DNA of 64,000 nucleotides from Zoroaster sp. YZ-2022 (taxonomy: Eukaryota; Echinodermata; Asteroidea; Forcipulatida; Zoroasteridae), in assembly GCA_029582265.1 (NCBI GenBank), contig CM055816.1:32213052-32277051 (forward strand). Reading direction: 5' to 3'. Shown here piece after piece: positions 55,301-64,000 of the stretch (positions are counted from its first letter, which is position 1; the number at the start of each line of letters is the position of its first letter). The notes below the pieces were generated by a model that was not told the origin of the DNA, searched no databases, and worked only from the letters and a program-made list of their open reading frames with translations. The position numbers and the translations under genes are program-made.

Positions 55301-57006
55301 GACAATTAACGATCTGTACAATGGTACAAAAATTGTGAATTTACCTCTTGTGGTTGTTGAGATATGATTTTTTTTAAATATTAAAATTTGACTTCCGGTT
55401 TGGACAGGAAGTAAGGTCAAATTGGGGTCACCTTTTTGTAAATATTTTTCGACAATTAACGATCTGTACAATGGTACAAAAATTGTGAATTTACCTCTTG
55501 TGGTTGTTGAGATATAATTTTGTTTAAATATTAATGTTTGACTTCCGGTTTGGACAGGAAGTAAGGTCAAATTGGGGTCATCTTTTTGTAAATATTTTTT
55601 GACAATTAACGATCTGTACAATGGTACAAAAATTGTGAATTTACCTCTTGTGGTTGTTGAGATATGATTTTTTTTTAATATTAAAATTTGACTTCCGGTT
55701 TGGACAGGAAGTAAGGTCAAATTGGGGTCACCTTTGTGTAAATATTTTTCGACAATTAACAATCTATACAATGGTGCAAACAATGTGAATTTACCTCTTG
55801 TAGTTGTTGAGATATGATTTTTTTAAATATTAAACTTTGACTTCCGGTTTGGACAGGAAGTTAGGTCTCATTGGGTCACCTTTGTGTAATTTGTTTTTGA
55901 CAATTAACGATCTGTACAATGGTACAAAAATTGTGAATTTACCTCTTGTGGTTGTTGAAATATGATTTTTTTAAATATTAAATTTTGACTTCCGGTTTGG
56001 ACAGGAAGTAAGGTCAAATTGGGGTCACCTTTATGTAAATATTTTTCGACAATTAACGATCTGTACAATGGTACAAAAATTGTGAATTTAGCTCTTGTGG
56101 TTGTTGAGATATAATTTGTTTAAATATTAAAGTTTGACTTCCGGATTGGACAGGAAGTATGGTCAAATTGGGGTCATCTTTTTGTAAATATTTTTTGACA
56201 ATTAACGATCTGTACAATGGTACAAAAATTGTGAATTTACCTCTTGTGGTTGTTGAGATGATTTTTTTAAATATTAAACTTTGAGTTCCGGTTTGGACAG
56301 GAAGTAAGGTCAAATTGGGGTCACCTTTATGTAAATACTTTTCGACAATTAACGATCTGTACAATGGTACAAAAATTGTGAATTTACCTCTTGTGGTTGT
56401 TGAGATATTATTTTTTTAAATATTAAACTTTGACTTCCGGTTTGGACAGGAATTAAGGTCAAATTGGGGGTCACCTTTTTGTAAATATTTTGTGACAATT
56501 AACGAATTTACCTCTTGTGGTTGTTGAGATATGATTTTTTTAAATATTAAACTTTGGGGTCACTCACAATTCGTGTTTCATCTACTTGTTAAGTTCTAAG
56601 TACATGCCAAGTGTGAAGAAGAAGAAGAAGAAGAAGAAGAAGAAGAAGAAGAAGAAGAAGAAGAAGAAGAAGAAGAAGAAGAAGAAGAAGAAGAAGAAGA
56701 AGAAGAAGAAGAAGAAGAAGAAGAAGAAGAAGAAGAAGAAGAAGAAGAAGAAGAAGAAGAAGAAGAAGAAGAAGAAGAAGAAGAAGAAGAAGAAGAAGAA
56801 GAAGAAGAAGAAGAAGAAGAAGAAGAAGAAGAAGAAGAAGAAGAAGAAGAAGAAGAAGAAGAAGAAGAAGAAGAAGAAGAAGAAGAAGAAGAAGAAGAAG
56901 AAGAAGAAGAAGAAGAAGAAGAAGAAGAAGAAGAAGAAGAAGAAGAAGAAGAAGAAGAAGAAGAAGAAGAAGAAGAAGAGTTTGCGCTGTCGCTCGAACA
57001 CCTACC
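49300..57006 (-). mobile_element. TIR-bounded element with ~48 tandem 150-bp units and a (GAA)n tract (copy E2)
   Basis: Minus strand: head GGTAGGTGTTCGAGCGACAG, then (CTT)122, then ACTTGGCATGTACTTAGAAC and AGTAGATGAAACACGAATTG, then about 7.2 kb of units, then CCGAACACCTA. This is the same order as E1 at 19.5 kb, where (CTT)n is only a few repeats long. Units carry TTCCGGTTTGGACAGGAAGT and GTGAATTTACCTCTTGTGG in plus orientation. Longer periods are visible, for example 53340-53900 against 55875-56440 (about 2.5 kb) and a 300-bp dimer at 55130/55430. Poly-T length changes are the main differences between units. Confidence 0.85.
56615..56980. repeat. Pure (GAA)122 microsatellite
   Basis: 366 bp of GAA without a visible interruption, inside the head of element E2. 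The poly-Lys, poly-Ser, poly-Leu and poly-Phe frames here are artefacts. Confidence 0.98.
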
Positions 57007-57898
57007 AAAAAAAACGTAGAATAACATGCCCGAACATCTAAATATCACTATTTTCAGGTAAAATTTTACATTTATATTAATTGCCCATTGGTTTTGTACA
57101 CACCTGGTGATACCATTTGAACAGTGTTGGTAGCAAGCTTTACTACCATTCAAATGGTTTTGAATGGTGGATACACTACACCTTGGTGTGTTTCCATAGC
57201 TGAATGGTTTCAAATGGGGAATGTATTACACAGTGGCTTATTATTCAAATGGTTTTGAATTGTGGATACACTACACCTTGGTGTGTTTCACATAGCCGAA
57301 AAACAAAACCTGCATTATCTCAGTACCCTATGGAGTTTTAACACATGGTGGCCAGTGTACAAGTAATTGATCTACCGCTTAAAAATGGCACTAGGGTCTT
57401 TAGGGTATAGCAGACCTGTCATTCAAAACCAGTTACTCATGTCATGCTAGAGCGATTCAAACATTGACAACCTGTGACAATCGATAGCGAGTGGCGCTTC
57501 AGATTGCGTGAGTGGCACTTCCAATACCATGGATCTATATAGCGATCTTTGCGACTGTCTGTCTGCCTAATTTGGATATTTATCATTCAATTGTATTGAA
57601 ACTGTGTTGAGATATTACAAATACTCTGTGAGCTTTACTTTTACAGTTATAGCATTTTTGCATATTAATTGGCTGTACTTGAAGTTTGTGTGCATATTTT
57701 GCATCAGTCCATGTTGAAACCCCCCCCCCCCAGTTTTTTCCCAATTTTGGGTCGCCGTAACGTAAAAACTGAAGTTAAAGTAATGAGCATCCTTTTTTTT
57801 AGAATATCATTTGTTCAATGGATATCAATTTGATATAAAGTGAAAGGGTAGAATATTGTATCCGACTGCTACTTTTTCTCACTTAAAATAACCAATAA
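57007..57898. other. Unassigned, with a copy of the 37.6-kb MITE interior
   Basis: 57103-57260 (GTGATACCATTTGAACAGTG, TTGGTAGCAAGCTTTACTAC, ATTCAAATGGTTTTGAATGG) matches, inverted, the interior of the element at 37574-37909, but without its CCCTCCTACT ends. A C-run lies at 57720-57731. No gene. Confidence 0.5.
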
Positions 57899-59561
57899 CA
57901 CCGTCGATATCAAAATTTTCAATAATCAATATATCGGAAATCCAATATCGAGTATATTCGATATATCGATTATCCCATGTAAAAGTTAAAGACCATAAAT
58001 TTAAAAAATACATAAATTAAAATTTTTTTAAAAAATCTTATTTAACGGAAATGGAAACTGCATCCAATATGACAAACTATACCTTCACAAATTTCCCGAA
58101 AGCGGCAGCATTTCTGAGCTACTAGTTTCCTGCAGGCTATGAGAAAATAGTCACAAGCTCTCTCTCCCATGCAAGATTTCTGGCTACGCAATCGGCAGTC
58201 CCGGACATCACAGGGGAGCCTCCCTAGCAACAGTATTTCTAGGCAACCAAGTTGGAATGTGACATGCACCTGTGGTTCAATCACTCCAGTTGCGGTGGAA
58301 GGAACGTCATATTCATGAAAGCATAAATGGTCCGTGATGAAAGCAACCAATGGCGTATTTATTTGCCGGGAACCGGCTCATTTCATTGGTTGAGATATCA
58401 TCGCTATTCTTCGGCAAAGAACACTCAATTTTAATACCGGCGGCACGTCCTCAAAGTCCGATGGCCTTTAGCTGAACCCGAAATAGATACTTTGTAACAA
58501 ACAAGAGATGCATTGTATCAATTTGAACAATGCGGCTATCAATCATTCTCTGGAAAGGATTTTTCGGAGCTGAGATTATATTTGGGCATTTTTTTTTTCA
58601 AAGACCAGGGAAAATGTTACACGAAAAATGAGGGAAACTGAAATGACATGAAATTTCACCCCCGTTTTGTGTACATGCACATGGATATCCGATTGAGGCA
58701 TCCTTTCATCGGCGGATTTAGTGGGGGAGGTCACGGAGGTGGGCCTTACCTATCCACTGGCGTGTTGTTGCTCGGCATCTGTAACAGTGCACATACAAGG
58801 ACCGCTGATGGGGGGGGGGGGGAGATACACACAGAACCCATATAAAATGCAGGATAAGCAGAATAAAATAACACAAGTGATTTCACAAACTTTTATTTTA
58901 ATGCAGACTTCACAACGAGTAAACAACGAACTTGCAACTTGAAAGTAAATCCCAAAACCTTGAAATTCTGCGAAGGTCCTGTCTTTAAGTATATAAATAA
59001 ATAACTTACCGTCACTAATTTTTCATTTATTCACTTCACATTTTAAATGGACAGTTAACGGAACTTTTTCAAACCACACAAAATTAATTCTCACGCCTTT
59101 CTCCAGAACAAATTGCTCATCATATTTATTATTTTCATCAATTACAGCGGTGGGCGTTACCGGTGAGAGAATGTAGGAAAATATATAAGGGACAACGGAA
59201 CTTTCTCCAAGCCAAAAAAGGGCAGCTTATTTTGAGGTTCTGCATTATACGGGAGACCGCGAATTCCAGTGAAAGCAGAACACAAAGCGTCGCCGCTCGG
59301 CATTTGCGCGATATTTTTATTCTCACTCACAAACACAATTTGCCGCCGATTTTTATCCCATTATGCAGCAAATGTTAAACACCAAGTAAAAGCACAAACG
59401 GGAGATTTATTTTGACGATAATATGACGCATTTTGATATTTTCGATATCATTCCTCAATATCGACATTTTCGATATTTCGATATGATTAAAAAATTGCTA
59501 TCGGCGATATCGATATCAAAACAATATCGAATAATCGAGTAATATCGATATATCGACGGTG
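57899..59561. mobile_element. TIR-bounded element (CACCGTCGATAT ends), 1.66 kb
   Basis: CACCGTCGATAT at the left and ATATCGACGGTG at the right are exactly inverted. Both ends continue in CGATAT/ATATCG-rich sequence (57899-57980 and 59430-59561). The interior is less AT-rich, with a candidate Cys-rich exon on the minus strand (58077-58270) and a G-run at 58809-58822. No target duplication is clear, and no transposase was recognised. Confidence 0.55.
58077..58270 (-). CDS. Possible Cys-rich exon (tentative)
   Basis: Between a possible acceptor TTGAACCACAG and a possible donor TGAAG|GTATAG the frame is open and rich in spaced cysteines. It contains QLGCLEILLLGRLPCDVRDC, RLRSQKSCMGERACDYFLIA and CRKLVAQKCCRFREICEG. 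The C-x(2-3)-C...C-M-x-x-x-x-C...C spacing is loosely like GFR-alpha/GAS1-type repeats, though I cannot assign a family. A CCAAT-type ATTGGTTG lies upstream at about 58347. It sits inside a TIR-bounded repeat, so it could be a captured or chance exon. Confidence 0.2.
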
Positions 59562-60935
59562 CTCTGATCTTGTAAACTCCACAATACGGTCATTGTACAT
59601 GCGCAGTGGCAAATATAATAGGATCCTTCTATTTTCAGAAGGGGAGGATTTTTTTAGAAGGAAAATAAAGTACGAAAACCATGATAAAAGTGGATTTTAA
59701 AGATAGTTTTCGCTTTCTGTACCCCCAAAAATCGATAGAATAATTAACTGGTTAGTGGTTGCAAAGAAATTCCAAAAAAACTTAAAAAGTGGCGGTCGGA
59801 TATGACATTCTTTCCAAGTGAAAATTGGGACAGTGGATTCTAGATATAATACAGAAAAATAACCCACTACAAACACTTTGAAAAACCCCACTGACATCCC
59901 TACTATAAAGTATCCTCAATTTTCCCTAAACGGTAACTTACAAATTAGCAGTTTGGTGTTTCAGTTTGTTTCAGTGAAGGATTCTCTTGTAAAATGCAAA
60001 ATTTCAATGCATGATCATCTGCGTTTTTTGAGACGCACAGAATTGTGGTCATCAGAAAATTGATGTTGGTATACATGTAATGACTCACCCCCAAACTGTT
60101 GATGGGGCACAGAAAATGTACCCAAAAAGAAAAACAGTTGAATCATGTTTCATCTTATTCTAGATGGTTGTAAAATTGTTTTTAATCTTGAAAATAAAAA
60201 TATTGTTCTAGATTTTTAAAATAAAATGGTATAATTTGGAGAAGCTCTCAAAACTATTAATCAATATTCTTGAAAGACCAATAAAATGGAAGGTGGTTAA
60301 AATTTTTGCAAAAATTATGATAACATTTTGTCAAATAAAAAAATTATTTTCATAACCATGATATTAATGTTTCATTTTCTCAATAATTTTCCACTGCCGA
60401 CGAAATAAACACCAACAAATTAAGTAGTCTTCGTTCGCTTCTTCTATAAGGAATTTGTCCATTGTGACTATCAGTATTTCTTAAAAAAATCATTGCAAAT
60501 GCAAAGCATTCATATTTTTGGTTTCCACAAACAGCTCGTTGACGGCATAGAACAATAAAATCACAGATGTTCGTGAAAAATAAATTGAGGTCATGTAAAT
60601 CCCTTACTATTTTTATTTGTATCTAGTAAAATCAGTGGTTAAACAACTTTTTCCACTTTCACAAGCACTAACTTTCCACTGCCAGTAAATCATACAATTT
60701 CACTATGATTTTTATTTTTGTAACAAGCATGACTTAGATAAGTTTATGCAACCAGTAACAGGGGCCTACACCATAGTTTTGCAAGTTTTCCGAGAAATGC
60801 TAGCCTAAGCCAAAGGTAAGTGCGTATTTCACAAGTGCGGCGAATTACGTACATGGATGATACTAGTATCAGGGCTATTAATATGACATTAGTATGGTGT
60901 TCTAAAAAGGACACATGCACATTGCAAGAAGAGTG
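59562..60935. other. No feature recognised
   Basis: AT-rich sequence without terminal repeats, RNA genes or supported reading frames. Confidence 0.4.
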
Positions 60936-61131
60936 TTGTCGCGTCGCACTAGAAGTGTAGTCGCGTCGCACTAGAAGTGTTGTCGCGTCGCACTAGAAGT
61001 GTGTCGCGTCGCACTAGAAGTGTTGTCGCGTCGCACTAGAAGTGTAGTCGCATCGCACTAGAAGTGTGTCGCGTCGCACTAGAAGTGTAGTCGCGTCGCA
61101 CTAGAAGTGTGTCGCGTCGCACTAGAAGTGT
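60936..61131. repeat. 20-22-bp CpG-rich minisatellite, 9 copies
   Basis: Units GTCGCGTCGCACTAGAAGTG with an optional TT or TA between units. One unit has CGCATCG. Each unit holds three CpG sites in an otherwise CpG-poor region. It lies immediately left of the long-TIR element. Confidence 0.95.
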
Positions 61132-61162
61132 TCACCATTGCAGTTTATTTCTCATATGAGGA

Positions 61163-64000
61163 GCCGTATGTGAGTAAATTTCGACTAATTAAATATATAC
61201 GACTAAAATAAATGTAATTCCATATACTTACTAGAAAAACAAATTATACAAAAGCGGCAACCAGACTGGTTGGCAGCTAGCATGCATACGGTACTAAACA
61301 TGAATTTTGGGATTTATATTCCTTTAAAAAAGTCCTCCACAGCCCATACATTATTGTTTTACAGAAAGGTTTTGTTTTTGAATTAGTGTTGTAGTTAACA
61401 AAAATGTTGCTAATCCTGTTACAAATATTTACAACCTAAACCTAGTCTCGATCCCAACTACCTACATGGAAGGTGAGAATTATAAACCACAAGACTACCA
61501 TGCCAGTCGAATTTGGCGGTGAATTAAGTACAGAAGAACCTTTGTAAAATTGTATTAATGTAACCCGTAGTTCATCCTCAAAATAGCGGGAACCGAAACA
61601 TTAAACAACTCCCTTTTGAGTAAACAAGACCCACGTAGGAAAATTCAAGATTGGTGTGCACATACAGAAAACTATAGGTTTATTATCTGTATCATGAAAA
61701 TATGTTGAATGAAATGAAGTAATAGAAAAAGAACAATAAACTATACAATAATCAGGATCCTGGAATTTAATTACATAAGATTATTAAAGGCGCCAAATAC
61801 TAAGGAAATTATAACGCGTTCGTCCTCCGGAGCGATCTTGAAAAAATCTTGAAGCGGCGGAAAACTTCTTGAAAATGGTGTGTCCTCAAAACGTGTAGAA
61901 TTATAATATAGGTTGATACTTGCGGTTACAGATGATAAGGTTGCCTGGCTGATGTAGTCTCGGGCGAACTAGGTGTATATAGGGTGCTAAGGCGATCCTC
62001 AAACTTTTAACAACGTCCAGTCTATCTGCTGGTGGGGTTGTCCCAGTAGTCCGAGCTATTAAAAAGAGTGTATGGTCCATGCCATAATTACATAATTCTA
62101 CAAACCATACAATCAATGTAGGCTGGATAAAAATTCCTGAAGGCCACCTCACATTAGGTGATAAAATTAATTAAATGAGAACAACTTCTCCTTGTAGAAA
62201 ACATTAAGAATCAAAAGAAATTGTCTCACTTGAGACAAGCTCAGTAAACTATCGAACTATCAAACTTGCCAACCTCAAAACGTTATCATAAGACACAGCT
62301 TGTGTCTCTAAGTTTCGGGATGCAATAATTAAACAAAGAGCACAAGAAATACTTAAATATACAAATTAAAAACTTAAAATAAAAACTTAAAATGAAACAT
62401 CTCTCGTAGAGTTAAATATCTGTCCTCCAAAACTCTATTACAAGACAACAGTTTGTGTCCCTAAGTTTTGTGTACATTGAACAGTTCAAGAATAAAATTT
62501 ATAAAAGGAACATAATAATAAAATAAATTAGCAACCTCTTCCATAGAAATAAATATTCTAATATCAAAACTTTATCATAAGACAGCAGTTTGTATCTTTA
62601 TGTTTTGATAAGGAAAATATTTGCCAAATCACTAAAACACAGTGAATAAGAAAATATGCAAGATACTCATAAACTCAAGAAATCAGACTCCAAACTTAAC
62701 CTCAAGAAGTTAAGTTTGAACAAAAATAAAACAAAGATAAAATCTCATATGGAAGCACATTAATACATAAGGTAATTTATATCTAACTTTAAACTCACCT
62801 ATTAAAAAGAGCCAACATTCGTAGAGTAAATTATGATGAAATGAAGTAAAATGTGCAGAGTCGGAAAACCTCTGAAGAAACTAGATGACAGAGCTGCCTG
62901 TGATCAGGACGGTAGCTGGAGCGAGAATGCTAGGTCCAGTCAAACTTGGGGCAAACAATTCCCTCACCCCAAGCCCTGATCACATGGTCAAGCCAGACCC
63001 TAATTATTGGACAATTTAAAATGTATCACATATGGCTCCAAAGCTGATTGGTCACTGTGTAACCGGGCAGATAAGATATTACAGTGATTTCACACCCTAC
63101 CCCAAGCTGGGAAAGGTGCCTTCAAGGATTAAGGGTCTATCACCTACACAGCACCAAGGAAGGGAAAACTATTGTGAGGGTAAACTTGTGAACTCACACT
63201 TAAATAAAAACAAAAGCATGCAACAGGTGCATCTTCACTTTACCAAGTAACAGGAAGATTAACACCTAATCATACTCATACACAGAAGTAGGGGTAGAAC
63301 AAAGGTTAGCAGGAAACAAGAAATTAACGCTATTCACAAGGCCAGCTTCTGAATATAAGCACATATGTTTCCAAAGGAGTAAGAAATTTGTACATACAGA
63401 AATTAATACATTAAGAAATTAATATAGTTTACAGAAAAGAAAATTAGTAACCTAAGACCTCTTTTACGTCGGGGTTACATCTATAAAATAATATAAATTG
63501 TTCAGAAAAATATTGCGCAGGCCCACAGGGTTCACTCGTCCCCACCGCCCAGGGCCGTAGCGAGCGGGGTCAGGGGGGTATGGGGTGTGACCCCCCAATA
63601 ATTGTTCTCAGTCGGCAAATCAAAGGTACTAGAGCAAGAGTTGGTCTAAAATTAATTTTCAGTCAGCAACATTTGTATGTTTTATATACTGATGCCTCTT
63701 TTCACAACAAACTATTTTAAAGCAGAACCTTACCCTAAATTCATGGAATTTTTTACCAAACTATAATAATGGTGCAAATAAACTATTCTGAAACATTATA
63801 AAAGAATGTTAAAAAGTTGGATATAGAGTCCTTACATATATTTGGGCTGTGGAGGACTTTTTTAAAGGAATATAAATATGTATGCATGCTAGCTGCCAAC
63901 CAGTCTGGTTGCCGCTTTTGTATAACTGGTTTTTCTAGTAAATATATGGATTTACATTTATTTTAGTCGTATATATTTAATTAGTCGAAATTTAGTCACA
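61163..64000. mobile_element. Long-TIR element, right end cut by window edge
   Basis: 61163-61355 and 63826-64000 are inverted copies: GTGAGTAAATTTCGACTAAT, CTTACTAGAAAAACAAATTA, AGCGGCAACCAGACTGGTTG and TCCTTTAAAAAAGTCCTCCA are each found inverted in the right arm. Arms are at least 175 bp, with small indels. The interior contains three ~150-bp direct repeats (about 62280, 62440, 62570; AAGACA.CAG.TTGTGTC.CTAAGTTT). It also contains a segment CCGTAGCGAGCGGGGTCAGG (63555) that looks like another repeat end. No transposase was recognised; the frame at 61901-62152 has no domain. Confidence 0.7.

Noticed and set aside
56582..57213. Homopolymeric Lys, Ser, Leu and Phe open frames of 139-205 codons
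   Set aside because: They are the six-frame readings of the (GAA)122 tract.
60936..61131. CRISPR-like array
   Set aside because: Units are adjacent with 0-2 bp between them, so there are no spacers; the context is eukaryotic.
61901..62152. 83-codon minus-strand frame inside the long-TIR element
   Set aside because: No recognised domain or transposase motif; length is within chance for this composition.

Overview
The window looks like nuclear DNA of a marine invertebrate deuterostome, most likely an echinoderm and less likely amphioxus. The grounds are the AT-rich composition with many TACATGTA motifs, spliced genes with phase-1 immunoglobulin exons, and the mix of mobile elements: a Ngaro/DIRS-type tyrosine-recombinase retroelement, a Penelope-like element, a tRNA-Leu SINE and many MITEs. 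There are no operons and no bacterial-type genes. Almost every long open frame outside the exons listed here is a repeat artefact.

Only one host gene can be supported. It lies on the minus strand and runs from about 46.4 kb down to 3.5 kb, with both ends apparently outside the window. Nine exons are visible, all starting and ending in phase 1, one domain per exon. In transcript order they are a V-type Ig, five C2/I-type Ig domains (one frameshifted), a further Ig, a fibronectin III domain, and a divergent Cys-containing FN3-like domain with a tetra-arginine stretch. The order, Ig repeats then FN3, and the Trp/Gly-rich FN3 sequence resemble nephrin-type adhesion receptors. Two Ig exons (38.7-40.1 kb) are duplicated as a pair at 44.1-45.6 kb. 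The 39.7-40.1 kb exon has lost 2 bp, and with it the second Ig cysteine.

The introns and flanks are packed with repeats. From left to right: a triple-nested insertion (0.1-2.4 kb); mariner-like and piggyBac-like MITEs; a TA microsatellite; a hAT-like MITE with an 8-bp target duplication (5.7-6.3 kb); a 6.4-kb satellite made of two monomer lengths (7.4-13.8 kb); a GGAGAC-motif tandem array (14.4-14.9 kb); a 1.6-kb segment between 25-bp direct repeats that carries a hairpin and a tRNA-like gene (15.6-17.3 kb); a TIR-bounded element filled with 150-bp tandem repeats (19.5-21.1 kb); a tRNA-Leu SINE (21.2 kb); a decayed Ngaro-like retrotransposon (about 25.5-30.4 kb); a Penelope-like remnant with 117-bp inverted repeats and a 15-bp target duplication (32.0-33.3 kb); a purine-rich minisatellite (35.1-35.9 kb); a LINE 3' end (36.1-36.6 kb); an ACGTC-rich TIR element (42.2-43.6 kb); a large second copy of the 150-bp array element with a pure (GAA)122 tract (48.2-57.0 kb); and two more TIR-bounded elements (57.9-59.6 kb and 61.2 kb to the window edge).

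All calls come from reading the sequence. Family names rest on remembered motifs, not on searches.
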